Source: Halalkalibacter alkaliphilus (GTDB lineage: Bacteria; Bacillota; Bacilli; Bacillales; Bacillaceae_D). From it: DNA of 64,000 nt. Both the position numbers and the translations under genes were made by a program. Below are positions 9,263-17,757 of this stretch, piece after piece. Where the stretch lies: positions 100,415 through 164,414 of the forward strand of contig NZ_JAKRYL010000011.1 of the NCBI RefSeq assembly GCF_023555415.1. The letters run 5' to 3'. Under the pieces are notes generated by a model, which saw nothing but the letters and a program-made list of their open reading frames with translations, searched no databases and had not been told where the DNA came from. Position 1 is the first letter of the stretch. Each line of letters starts with the position of its first letter.

Positions 9263-10192
9263 CTAATTCAAATCACCATCGATATGCTCTTGATTTAATT
9301 CTCGTTTGTAAGCATTTGTATGACAATGTGATAGAAGTAAAGACGTAATTTTCATTTGCTGACTTTTAATCGGAGAAGGATGCTTCTTCAACTTTTCATG
9401 CCAAAGAGTGAATGTTCTTCGATCAACAAACTCAACTTTCGCTCCTTGCACCTTATTATCTATTATACTGTTTTTGCAAATCACAATGTTTCTAATTGGA
9501 AAAGAATGCCCAGCCTCCTCAAGAATCGGCTTGATAACTCCTGTCATGCGAGATAGCGAAACAAGAGGACTTAACCTTTTCATACGAGTTTCATTCACAT
9601 ATTCAATCCAGAAACGATCAGAACTTCCTTCAAACACACTATGCTCTTCTCCTTCTAAGGTAGAGATGCAATAAATTTCCGTAGGACTAATTAGTATAAT
9701 TTCTAACTCTATCGGAGCTTGCTTGACAGAGAAAACAGGCCTATACATAAGAAAATAATTATCTGGCAGTTTCTGGGCAAAAAATTGCAACCAGTCATCT
9801 TTCTTATATTTTGGATGGAGCCTTGATTCTTCTAATAAAGATGAACTTGCCCAGCGCAATTGCGAAAGATACAAGTCATGTAAGAACTCCTCTTTCAGTT
9901 GTTCAAACGTCACTTGGGTTAAATGGCTTACACTTTCATCTATATCTTCATATTGTTTTTTCTTTTTTGTGTATCTAGACCAGTTTTTCACTTTTTGTAG
10001 TATTCCAAAGAAACGCCCTTTCTCCTCCTCCAGAATTTCTTCTGCGGAAGTCGAATCATACTGTAGTTGTTCCCATTCTGATTTAACATAAAACCAGCGT
10101 TCTTTTTTCATTCGAGTAAATTGACTCGAATATCGGTTCAAATCAAATTGGTAACGAGAGATATAATCTTCAAGTTTGACTAAATGGGCCAC
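9263..10192 (-). CDS. ytlQ: YtlQ-like protein with NERD-type nuclease-related region
   Basis: A 309-residue cytoplasmic protein. The N-terminal 110 residues are charged and helical; the C-terminal part (about 140-270) has a pattern like the NERD nuclease-related domain, with ELEIILISPTEIYCIST followed by later IVICKNSIIDN. Location near the thpR and cysteine synthase genes corresponds to B. subtilis ytlQ. I cannot identify a full catalytic triad, so nuclease activity is not claimed. It lies downstream of the lrgAB pair on the same strand. Confidence 0.6.
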   Translation of the reverse strand: MAHLVKLEDYISRYQFDLNRYSSQFTRMKKERWFYVKSEWEQLQYDSTSAEEILEEEKGRFFGILQKVKNWSRYTKKKKQYEDIDESVSHLTQVTFEQLKEEFLHDLYLSQLRWASSSLLEESRLHPKYKKDDWLQFFAQKLPDNYFLMYRPVFSVKQAPIELEIILISPTEIYCISTLEGEEHSVFEGSSDRFWIEYVNETRMKRLSPLVSLSRMTGVIKPILEEAGHSFPIRNIVICKNSIIDNKVQGAKVEFVDRRTFTLWHEKLKKHPSPIKSQQMKITSLLLSHCHTNAYKRELNQEHIDGDLN

Positions 10193-10257
10193 GCTCGTAC
10201 CTCCAGCTTTATCCTAATGTACTTCAAGTTTCGTCTCTTCAAATCCTATCATGTCCA

Positions 10258-10944
10258 TTAGTAAAAAAGAAAGACGATAAATGGACCAATAAATGAAACA
10301 ATGATTGCACTTAAGGTCATCGCAACCGAACTAGATGCCCCTTCCTTCTCACTATTCTCCAGCGCTTTAGCAGTTCCTATCGCATGAGCAGCACTTCCCG
10401 TACCAATTCCCTTGCCAATTTCATGCACAATCTTACACCATTTAAATAAATATGGAGCAGTAACTACTCCTCCAATTCCCGCAACCATAACCAACACCGC
10501 CGAAAGAGGCGGAATCCCTCCAATTGTTGTAGCAATATCCATCGCTACTGGGGTCGTTACTGATTTAGGAACGAGTGAATAAATTAGTTCTTTTTCTAAT
10601 CCCATCCATTTTGAAAGTAGAAGTCCACTTGCAATCCCAATGATCGCTCCAATACTCACACTAGTTATAATTGGAATAAAATTGTTTTTCAACATTGGCA
10701 ATTGACGATATAAAGGGTAAGCTAGAGCAACAACCGCTGGACCTAGGAGCATTTCCAGCCATTTTCCACCAAGAGCATATGTCTCATAAGGAATTTGAAA
10801 AACAAGTAGTATGATGATCATTGCAATCGTTGAAATGAGCAATGGTAGCATATACGGATAGGGATAACGTTTATAAAGCTTTTTAGAACCTACATAAACT
10901 CCAATCGTTAATAGTAAAAAAACGAGGTTCATCATGATTTTCAT
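10258..10944 (-). CDS. LrgB/CidB family membrane protein
   Basis: A 228-residue protein with about seven hydrophobic segments, typical of LrgB. Characteristic sequences are SVTTPVAMDIATTIGG and GTGSAAHAIGTAKALE. LrgB acts with LrgA in holin-like control of murein hydrolase export, and in some species transports pyruvate or glycolate. It overlaps the lrgA-like gene by four bases, so the two are translationally coupled. Which of the Lrg and Cid roles applies cannot be told from sequence. Confidence 0.9.
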   Translation of the reverse strand: MKIMMNLVFLLLTIGVYVGSKKLYKRYPYPYMLPLLISTIAMIIILLVFQIPYETYALGGKWLEMLLGPAVVALAYPLYRQLPMLKNNFIPIITSVSIGAIIGIASGLLLSKWMGLEKELIYSLVPKSVTTPVAMDIATTIGGIPPLSAVLVMVAGIGGVVTAPYLFKWCKIVHEIGKGIGTGSAAHAIGTAKALENSEKEGASSSVAMTLSAIIVSFIGPFIVFLFY

Positions 10945-11303
10945 CTTTTCATAATCTCCTTTTTCTTTACTAGATTCTGGCCAATTAAACCGGAAATAAC
11001 CATTACCATCATCGTACTAATTAATGTAATTAAGATTAATAGAATTCCCCTTCCAGCAAAGACATCTAGAAACTGTAAAATACCAACTGTTACTGGTAAA
11101 AATAAAAGTGGCATGTGACGTAAAATAAAAGTCGAACCTTCTTCGATATAACGTACAGGCAAGATTTTTGTAATAAGGACAAGAAACAAAAGCAGCATGC
11201 CAATGATGCTGCCTGGAATCGACAATTCAAACTGTCGTTGTATACTTGCACCTATTAAATAAAAGCATGTTAAAATAGTTATATGAACCATTATTCTAAT
11301 CAT
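10941..11303 (-). CDS. LrgA/CidA family holin-like protein
   Basis: A 120-residue membrane protein with four predicted spans and the family pattern SIPGSIIGMLLLFLVL near residue 30. It overlaps thpR upstream by four bases and the lrgB-like gene downstream by four bases, so the three genes form one tightly packed transcript. Partner of the LrgB protein in membrane-permeability or pyruvate-uptake control. The insertion of this pair between thpR and ytlQ differs from the B. subtilis order I recall. Confidence 0.88.
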   Translation of the reverse strand: MIRIMVHITILTCFYLIGASIQRQFELSIPGSIIGMLLLFLVLITKILPVRYIEEGSTFILRHMPLLFLPVTVGILQFLDVFAGRGILLILITLISTMMVMVISGLIGQNLVKKKEIMKR

Positions 11304-11857
11304 TGGGTATTATCCCCTCCACCAAACTGAAACCTGTGTACCGTTTTGTATTTAGGTGTTTCCGTTAGAACACTTTTATATAAAATGAACTCCTCTACAC
11401 GCCATTGAACACCCTGCATTTGATTTCCATCAACAGGTTCATAGTCATTATCTATCGCCCATTGCCTTGCTAAAGTGATATGAGGAGAGTATGACTTCTT
11501 ATCAAGTTCAAAACCACTTTCTTCACAAAGCCTGGACACATCTCTTTGCAATTGATACAATTTTGCTTCTTCTTTCACACCAATCCAAAAAATTCTCGGC
11601 TTTTTCTTCGAGCCAAAAGTTCCATACGTGGAGAGTTCCAACGTAAAAGCTTCCCAATTGGTTACTAAGGATTGACATTTTTTCTGGATTTGTTGCAATT
11701 GTTCTTGTGTACATGAACCTAAAAAAACGAGAGTCAAATGAAGATCTTTTTCATGAACCCAGCGTTTAAAAGGGAAGTCTTCTCGAGAGATAGACTCTAC
11801 AATTTTTCTCTTCAATGTTGACGGCAAAGGAACAGCTAAAAAATAATGGGTTTGCAT
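11300..11857 (-). CDS. thpR: RNA 2',3'-cyclic phosphodiesterase (ThpR, YtlP)
   Basis: A 2H phosphoesterase of 185 residues. Both catalytic HxT motifs are present: H40-L-T42 (DLHLTLVFLG) and H126-I-T128 (SPHITLARQ). The family opens 2',3'-cyclic phosphates and was first described as a 2'-5' RNA ligase; substrate in vivo is uncertain. It is the first gene of a tight cluster with lrgAB and is divergent from the cysteine synthase gene, the same arrangement as ytlP-ytkP of B. subtilis apart from the lrg pair. Confidence 0.9.
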   Translation of the reverse strand: MQTHYFLAVPLPSTLKRKIVESISREDFPFKRWVHEKDLHLTLVFLGSCTQEQLQQIQKKCQSLVTNWEAFTLELSTYGTFGSKKKPRIFWIGVKEEAKLYQLQRDVSRLCEESGFELDKKSYSPHITLARQWAIDNDYEPVDGNQMQGVQWRVEEFILYKSVLTETPKYKTVHRFQFGGGDNTQ

Positions 11858-12008
11858 ATGTAAATACTTCCTTTCACAAAAAACATCTCGATTTAGGAAA
11901 CTGCCATTTAAACCACTTTATACCATTTTACTCTTTCTTATAACAACTAGGAAATCACTTTTTTTCTATGCTAAAATAAATGTATTAACTATAAGAGGAA
12001 GTGTATTT

Positions 12009-12944
12009 ATGACTGTTGTAAATAATATTGCAGAATTAATTGGTAATACACCGCTTGTTCGCCTTAATCGTATTGCTGATCCTAATGGTGCGACTGTCTA
12101 TTTGAAAATGGAAATGCAAAATCCAAGTGGCAGCGTAAAAGACCGCGCAGCTTATAACATGATAGTCCAAGCAGAAAAGGATGGCCACCTGAAACCAGGT
12201 TCAACAATTATTGAACCTACAAGTGGAAATACAGGAATCGGTATTGCTATGAACGCTGCAGCAAAAGGCTATCGAGCCATTTTGACGATGCCAGATACGA
12301 TGTCTGCGGAACGAATCAATATATTAAAAGCATATGGCGCAGAAGTTGTTCTTACACCTGGAGATAAAAAAATGCCCGGTGCGATTGAGAAGGCTCATGA
12401 GCTAGCTAAAGATATCCCTAATAGCTATATTCCGATGCAATTTGAAAATGCAGCGAATCCTGATGCCCATCGTCATACAACTGCTGTAGAAATCAAACAA
12501 TCACTTGATTCAATTGGTAAATCTCTCTCTGCCTTTGTTGCTGCTTCTGGTACAGGCGGAACCATTACAGGGACGGGCGAAGAGTTGCAGAAATTTTACC
12601 CGGAAGCAACCATTCATGTTGTTGAACCTGCAGGATCACCAGTTTTATCAGGAGGACAACCAGGACCACATAAACTAGTTGGCACTAGCCCTGGATTTGT
12701 CCCTCCTATTTTAAATGAAAATGTCTACAATGAAATATTAAAAATTGAAGATGAAGATGCGTATCGAGTTACACGTGATTTAGCACGAAAAGAAGCCATT
12801 CTCGTAGGCCCTTCTTCTGGAGCTGCTTGTTTTGCTGCAATGGAAGTTGCCAAACATCTAACCCCAGATGATGTTGTGGTTGCGATTGCTTGTGATACAG
12901 GTGAACGCTATCTATCCACTGATTTGTTTCAGTTTGAGAAATAA
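12009..12944 (+). CDS. ytkP: PLP-dependent cysteine synthase family protein (YtkP)
   Basis: O-acetylserine sulfhydrylase-type enzyme of 311 residues. The PLP lysine is K44 in NPSGSVKDRA, followed by the substrate loop TSGNTGIGIAM and the phosphate-binding loop GTGGTITGTGE. It should make cysteine, or an analogue, from O-acetylserine and sulfide. It is the YtkP-type paralogue by position beside thpR rather than the main cysK near the folate genes. GAGGAAGTG precedes the ATG. It is followed, in the gap to pepV, by one copy of the GCAAT repeat family. Confidence 0.9.
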   Translation: MTVVNNIAELIGNTPLVRLNRIADPNGATVYLKMEMQNPSGSVKDRAAYNMIVQAEKDGHLKPGSTIIEPTSGNTGIGIAMNAAAKGYRAILTMPDTMSAERINILKAYGAEVVLTPGDKKMPGAIEKAHELAKDIPNSYIPMQFENAANPDAHRHTTAVEIKQSLDSIGKSLSAFVAASGTGGTITGTGEELQKFYPEATIHVVEPAGSPVLSGGQPGPHKLVGTSPGFVPPILNENVYNEILKIEDEDAYRVTRDLARKEAILVGPSSGAACFAAMEVAKHLTPDDVVVAIACDTGERYLSTDLFQFEK

Positions 12945-12954
12945 CTAATCCGTA

Positions 12955-13039
12955 GCAATGAGCGTGTCGCTACTTCGTTTGAAAGCCTTGGGAGGAGTCG
13001 ATTTCCCCTCTCAAGGGGAGTAGCGAAAGAAGTCATTGC
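12955..13039. repeat. GCAAT-family repeat, single copy (locus A)
   Basis: An 85-bp element starting GCAATG (12955-12960) and ending CATTGC (13034-13039). Nested inside are the perfect arms TCGCTACT (12967-12974) and AGTAGCGA (13019-13026), and an inner hairpin of CCTTGGGAG with CTCTCAAGG. It fills the gap between convergent cysteine synthase and pepV. It shares architecture with the copies at 21670, 23614-23990 and 47009-47388, and the downstream flank (CATTGCCACC...GTTGCTGGCTTTCG) also resembles theirs. Confidence 0.75.
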
Positions 13040-13071
13040 CACCTCTGTTGCTGGCTTTCGATACCCCTTTT

Positions 13072-14498
13072 TTAACTTTCCGTTTTTGCAAGCTCATAAA
13101 TAGCTTCAGCATAAATTGCTGTCATTCTTAACAGATCATCGATTTCGATATACTCATCTTTCTTATGAGCCACATCTTCTCTTCCAGGAAACATCGGTCC
13201 AAACGCAACCCCTGTTTTCAGAGATCTCGCATAAGTCCCTCCTCCAATAGCTAATAGCTTAGGAGCCTCTCCTGTTTGACGCTCATAAACTCGTTGTAAT
13301 GTTTCAATAAGTGGATGATCTTCTTCAACATAATTAGGACCCATATGGTCATGTATCGTCAATGTTGCATTTTCACTCTTAGCCACTTCTTTTAGTTTAT
13401 TTAAACACTTTTCACCTGAAGCTGTAACCGGATAGCGGATATTCAATCCAACTTTGCTTTCACCATTTGCTTCGAATCGAAACAATCCAGCATTCATCGT
13501 TAATGGGCCCGATACCTCATCACTCACTGCTATTTGTAATCCCCCCCATCAAAGTCACAATGCTTAACAATAAACTGAAGATAGTCATTGGCTGCTTGTT
13601 GAAAGTTATCTTTCGCTAAAAAATGAGCAAGGTATGTTCCGGCATTCAAGCCATTTTCAGGTGTTGATCCATGAGCTGATACACCATCATAACTCAAATG
13701 TAATTCACCACCACTCATCTCGGTCTTGCCAGTATGTCCAAGATCTAGCAAATGCTTTTGAAAGTTCTTTTCAAGCTCCTTCAGAAGACTGCTCTCTCCT
13801 TTAATTGTCGCACGTGCTAGCTCAGGCACCATATTAAATCTTTCTCCTGCTTCAAACGCAGAGAGAAAAAGCATTCCCACCTCATCATCCTTCTTAACTC
13901 CCCACAGAAAACTCACATCGGTAATTCCTTTTTCAGCATGAATGATTGGAAAATCAGCATCTGGCGCAAACCCTATTGTCGGCATTTCTTCATGTTTAAA
14001 ATAATGATCTACACATCGCCAATTGCTTTCTTCATCTGTACCTAAAATCATCCGCACTCGTTTATGTAGTTCAAGGTTTAATTCTTTGACTATTGAGAGA
14101 GCAAAGAACGCTGCCATTGTTGGCCCTTTATTATCAATTGCCCCGCGTGCGTAAATCCGCCCGTCGCGAATGTCAGCTGCAAAAGGTGGAGATGTCCATC
14201 CTTCTCCCGCTGGTACGACATCAAGATGGCACAAGATCCCTACACTTTCATTGCCTTTCCCATATTCGATAATTCCCGCAAAACCATCGACATTCTTTAC
14301 AAGAAAATCATTTTGTTCACCTTTTTGTAACAAATATGTTAAAGCTCGTGCAATTCCTTCTCCAAATGGCGCATCCTCCGTTGATGTCGATTCGTCTAAA
14401 ACACTTGAAATACGTAGGAAATCTTGAGTTTCTTTAATGATTTTTTCTTTTCTTTTTCCCACTTCAAATAGCCAATTTATTTCCACTATTTCCATCAC
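13072..14498 (-). pseudogene. pepV: dipeptidase PepV, split by a frameshift
   Basis: Two adjacent frames together give a complete M20-family dipeptidase PepV of about 473 residues. The N-terminal part (13530-14498) holds the metal-binding GILCHLDVVPAG and ARGAIDNKG and ends FDGGDYK. The C-terminal part (13072-13527) resumes with SDEVSGPLTMNAGLFRF and carries GGTYARSLKTGVAFGP and HKKDEYIEI. The break is at a run of seven G (seven C on the + strand, near 13541-13547). One more G would join the frames as FDGGGLQIAVSDEVSG. It could be a true mutation, a slippery phase-variable run, or a sequencing error; both halves are otherwise well conserved, which favours a recent or technical cause. PepV cleaves dipeptides, including beta-Ala and D-residue types. 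Confidence 0.88.
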
Positions 14499-14678
14499 CC
14501 TCCATTAAGTACGGAACATTTTCGTACACTGGTTTTGCATAGTTGTTAGAATTATTGTAAAATGTAGACAAACGGAATGAACCATGCTTCATCTGAACCA
14601 CTTACAACATTACCTTTCTTATAATGCAAATGCAACTGAGAGAGGAGAACGGTCATCCCTGTAAAATGTTAAAGACAT

Positions 14679-14720
14679 TTGACAGCTGTAATAACATGCA
14701 TGATATACCATGTTATTACA
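14679..14720 (+). promoter_or_regulatory. probable ytzE promoter with overlapping dyad operator
   Basis: TTGACA at 14679-14684 is a consensus -35; the -10 is a weaker GATATA at about 14702-14707 (17-base spacing). A perfect 12-bp inverted repeat covers the core: TGTAATAACATG (14687-14698) and CATGTTATTACA (14709-14720), with a ten-base spacer. This placement, over the spacer and -10, is typical of a repressor operator. Which regulator binds is unknown; the gene downstream is itself a DNA-binding protein, so autoregulation is possible. Confidence 0.6.
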
Positions 14721-14768
14721 TAGACTCTACCTAAGAACAAGTCATGATTATGAATAAGGAGTGGTTTT

Positions 14769-14987
14769 TTGAAAACTTCAACTGATCGTATGCTGACTCG
14801 TATTAAGTCTATCTACCTTTACATCAAACAAAGGGGGACCGTCACAACGAATGAATTAGTTGAAGAATTCGGCATAACCCAACGGACGATTCAACGTGAC
14901 CTAAACGTACTTGAATACAACAATCTCGTTGAAAGTCCTACGCGTGGTAAGTGGAGTGCAACCAAAAAGAAGACTCAAGTTTCGTAA
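14769..14987 (+). CDS. ytzE: DeoR-type HTH protein (YtzE)
   Basis: A 72-residue protein that is only a winged helix-turn-helix of the DeoR type: RIKSIYLYIKQRGTVTTNEL, then ITQRTIQRDLNVLEYNNLVE with the recognition helix, then a wing. No sugar-phosphate effector domain follows, so it cannot respond like a full DeoR repressor. The start is TTG, set by AAGGAGTGG upstream. Conserved next to pepV and ytzG in Bacillus. Its targets are unknown; a dyad over its own promoter is a candidate. Confidence 0.85.
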   Translation: MKTSTDRMLTRIKSIYLYIKQRGTVTTNELVEEFGITQRTIQRDLNVLEYNNLVESPTRGKWSATKKKTQVS

Positions 14988-15024
14988 TAGATATGGTGTA
15001 AAGCCATATGCAATAGGTAAGCTA

Positions 15025-15073
15025 AAAGAAGGTGTCTCTATGGTTTTTAGAAAACCATAGAGACACCTTCTTT
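15025..15073. terminator. bidirectional terminator between ytzE and ytzG
   Basis: A perfect 23-bp inverted repeat: left arm 15025-15047, three-base loop, right arm 15051-15073. It lies between convergent genes and overlaps the last two bases of ytzG's coding end. The stem ends in A and T tracts that provide a short U-run on each strand. Confidence 0.85.
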
Positions 15074-15782
15074 ATTTTGTCAAAAGCAACTCAATTTCAG
15101 ATTCTGTTAGTTCTCTATATGTACCTAGTTCTAGATTATGATCAAGCTCAAGTTCTCCAATTTTCAACCGCTTAAGTGAAAGAACTTTTTTCCCTACAGC
15201 CTCAAACATTCGTTTCACTTGATGATATTTTCCTTCCGTAATGGTTAGTTTAATTACTGAGGTAGCCCCCTGCTCTAAAATGATTAGTTCTGCCGGTTTC
15301 GTTACATAGCCATCTTCTAATGTTACACCATGTTTAAAAAGTGTGATATCTTCGTCCGTCACCTCGCCCCGGACTGCTGCTGTATATGTTTTTGGAACAT
15401 GCTTTCTAGGTGACATTAGCGCATGTGAAAATTGACCATCATTTGTAATTAAGAGTAACCCTTCCGTATCTTTATCTAACCGCCCAACCGGAAATGGTTC
15501 ATACATTGCATGTTCATATAGCAATAGATCAATGACCGTTTCATGCTCTTGATCCTCAGTAGCAGAAATAACTCCTTGAGGCTTGTTAAGCATGAGATAA
15601 ATATACGGTTTATATTTCACCTCTTCCCCAAAAACCGTTACTAAATCCAAATCTGGATTTACATGTATTTTGCCTTCCTTTACTACTTCTCCATTTACAT
15701 GGACACTGCCTGATTTCATTAGCTTTTTCACATCTTTTCTCGTTCCAAAGCCCATATTGGCAAGTAATTTATCCATTCTCAT
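15072..15782 (-). CDS. ytzG: 16S rRNA pseudouridine synthase (RsuA family, YtzG)
   Basis: A 236-residue enzyme with an N-terminal S4 RNA-binding domain (MRMDKLLANMGFGTRKDVKKL...) and an RsuA-type catalytic domain. The catalytic Asp lies in GRLDKDTEGLLLITNDG and the C-terminal KYHQVKRMFEAVG motif is present. It should isomerise a uridine of 16S rRNA. The gene overlaps the upstream Rossmann-protein gene by 14 bases, so the two are co-translated. The position matches ytzG next to ytgP in B. subtilis. Confidence 0.9.
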   Translation of the reverse strand: MRMDKLLANMGFGTRKDVKKLMKSGSVHVNGEVVKEGKIHVNPDLDLVTVFGEEVKYKPYIYLMLNKPQGVISATEDQEHETVIDLLLYEHAMYEPFPVGRLDKDTEGLLLITNDGQFSHALMSPRKHVPKTYTAAVRGEVTDEDITLFKHGVTLEDGYVTKPAELIILEQGATSVIKLTITEGKYHQVKRMFEAVGKKVLSLKRLKIGELELDHNLELGTYRELTESEIELLLTK

Positions 15783-16458
15783 TTTCTTGTTCTCCTTTCA
15801 GCTGCAATCTATCGGCAATTTTTCTAGCAAAACCTCCCAAATCATTGGATTGATAAGCATCAACCACACCATGGACGGTTTGATCAAACGTTTGTTTAAT
15901 AATTGCCTCAGGGATGTCGTTCGCCTTTAACGAGTTCCCAAGTTCTACACTCATTTTTATCGCTGCCTCTGTCCCTAATTGATTAGCTAGAAGTACCTCT
16001 TCCTCTTCGGCAATTTCAATTTGCATCGTAGGAAACCAAGATACAAGCCTCCCCTGTTCCTTCTGATGGTGTGCAGGCAATGCCAATAATCCTTTTTTTT
16101 CTTTTTTAGCAACTATCGCATGTCCTGCCAACTTTAGAGGGACCACTTTTTTCTCAACACAAAGTTGCTTTACCTCATCTTCCGTTACCGCAGTAGCCAT
16201 ATGATAGACCGTTACTTCCTTTTGAAGAAAATGATCATATTTCTCAAAAAAATCTTTGTAACCATTTTTTGGCAAACAAAGAAAAATCGCTTTTGCCTCT
16301 CTTAAATTAGCTTCACTAGCTTTTTTTACAAAAGGAAATTGCTCAACCAAGTTATCAACAGTTTGCTCATTCCGACCGAACACATACGTAGTTCCTTCTT
16401 TCTTCAAAACAGTTAAAAGCATACTAGCTAGACGGCCCGATCCAATAATAACTTTCAT
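15769..16458 (-). CDS. Rossmann-fold NAD(P)-binding protein, substrate unknown
   Basis: A 229-residue protein with a beta-alpha-beta nucleotide-binding start (MKVIIGSGRLASMLLTVL, and FGRNEQTV at the end of strand two), then an alpha-helical C-terminal half. The layout resembles NAD(P)-binding domains of the F420-reductase / pyrroline-carboxylate reductase type, but the G-x-G-x-x-G loop is degenerate (GSGRLA). I cannot name a substrate. It overlaps ytzG by 14 bases and is probably co-expressed with it. Confidence 0.6.
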   Translation of the reverse strand: MKVIIGSGRLASMLLTVLKKEGTTYVFGRNEQTVDNLVEQFPFVKKASEANLREAKAIFLCLPKNGYKDFFEKYDHFLQKEVTVYHMATAVTEDEVKQLCVEKKVVPLKLAGHAIVAKKEKKGLLALPAHHQKEQGRLVSWFPTMQIEIAEEEEVLLANQLGTEAAIKMSVELGNSLKANDIPEAIIKQTFDQTVHGVVDAYQSNDLGGFARKIADRLQLKGEQENENG

Positions 16459-16533
16459 CGACTCTACCCCCTATTTGCATTACATCGTTCTTTCTAAAAA
16501 AGAAAGAGCTGAAATCAAAATGATTATCAACTC

Positions 16534-17718
16534 TTACATACTTGACTCTTCTGTTTCAAACATATAATGCCGTGTTCGTATATTCACATTAAGGATAATC
16601 CCCATTGCCAGCATATTGGTTAAGAGTGCACTTCCTCCGTAACTGATAAAAGGAAGAGCCAAACCTGTAATAGGCATTAGTCCAATCGTCATTGCAATAT
16701 TTTGAAACACTTGGAAAACAAGCAATCCAATAACGCCTGAAACCAAATAGGTTCCAAATAAATTATTACATGTTAATGCAATGATGATCATTCGATAAAA
16801 CAATAGAAAATACGTGACGATTAAAATCGTTGCACCAATAAAACCAAACTCTTCACCAATTACGGTAAAAATAAAATCTGTATGAATCTCAGGGATTCGA
16901 TCACTTTGCGTCTGAACTCCCTGCATGAATCCACTTCCATGTAATTGACCTGATCCTATCCCTCTCATCGCATTGACAAGTTGATAACCAAATGAACCTT
17001 GATGTTCATATGGGTCCAACCAACCATAAATACGATCGAGCTGATGTGATGCAATAATTTTTGAAAACAACTCAAAATTATGATTATGCAACCAAACCAG
17101 TGATGTGATTCCTGCTACTACCGACAATCCTAAAAACAAAAGAATTCTCCAGGCAACCCCTGACATTAAAAGCATTGTTCCCATAATGCTTGCAATAACA
17201 AGCGCCGTTCCTAGATCTGGTTGTCTTAGTATTAAGAAAAATGGAGGAAGCCCAATTGCAACAACCTGCCCAACGATAATTAAATCTGATTTGAGATCTT
17301 TTGTTACTCTATTAGCCGTCACCCGATACAACATATGAGCGAGCGCAATAATTAAGAATATCTTCATAAACTCTGATGGCTGTATTTCAGCAGGCCCTAA
17401 ATCAAGCCATCGCTGAGAACCATTACGAAATACACCAAGAGGAGAATATGCAACAAGTAACAAAAGAGTAATCCCAATCCCATAAAGGGGAATCGAGAAG
17501 TTTTTAAACAAATCATAGTCGATTAACATAACGCCTACCATAACGACGATCCCGACGACAAACCAAATCACTTGGCGCTTCACATAGTAAGTCGGGTCAT
17601 TACTGAAGTATTGACCAGATCCACTATAAATAGCTAACAAGCTAATACACATGAGCACAAACAACAGAAATAACAATGTGTAATCAATCTGCTGAAAGCC
17701 CGTTTTCCTTTCTTCCAT
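16534..17718 (-). CDS. RodA-type SEDS peptidoglycan glycosyltransferase
   Basis: A polytopic membrane protein of the FtsW/RodA/SpoVE family (about ten spans) that polymerises lipid II into glycan strands. The RodA-like loop AMRGIGSGQLHGSGFMQG and the family signature IPEIHTDFIFTVIGEEFG are present, followed by PITGLALPFISYGGSALLTN. An upstream ATG at 17730 exists, but GGAGG lies inside that extension five bases before the ATG at 17718, so the latter is the likely start (394 residues). It directly follows the FtsW-type gene. A class B penicillin-binding partner is not nearby. Confidence 0.87.
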   Translation of the reverse strand: MEERKTGFQQIDYTLLFLLFVLMCISLLAIYSGSGQYFSNDPTYYVKRQVIWFVVGIVVMVGVMLIDYDLFKNFSIPLYGIGITLLLLVAYSPLGVFRNGSQRWLDLGPAEIQPSEFMKIFLIIALAHMLYRVTANRVTKDLKSDLIIVGQVVAIGLPPFFLILRQPDLGTALVIASIMGTMLLMSGVAWRILLFLGLSVVAGITSLVWLHNHNFELFSKIIASHQLDRIYGWLDPYEHQGSFGYQLVNAMRGIGSGQLHGSGFMQGVQTQSDRIPEIHTDFIFTVIGEEFGFIGATILIVTYFLLFYRMIIIALTCNNLFGTYLVSGVIGLLVFQVFQNIAMTIGLMPITGLALPFISYGGSALLTNMLAMGIILNVNIRTRHYMFETEESSM

Positions 17719-17757
17719 TGTAGCCTCCATCTATAAGAAACAGCTCTCTGACTTTAT

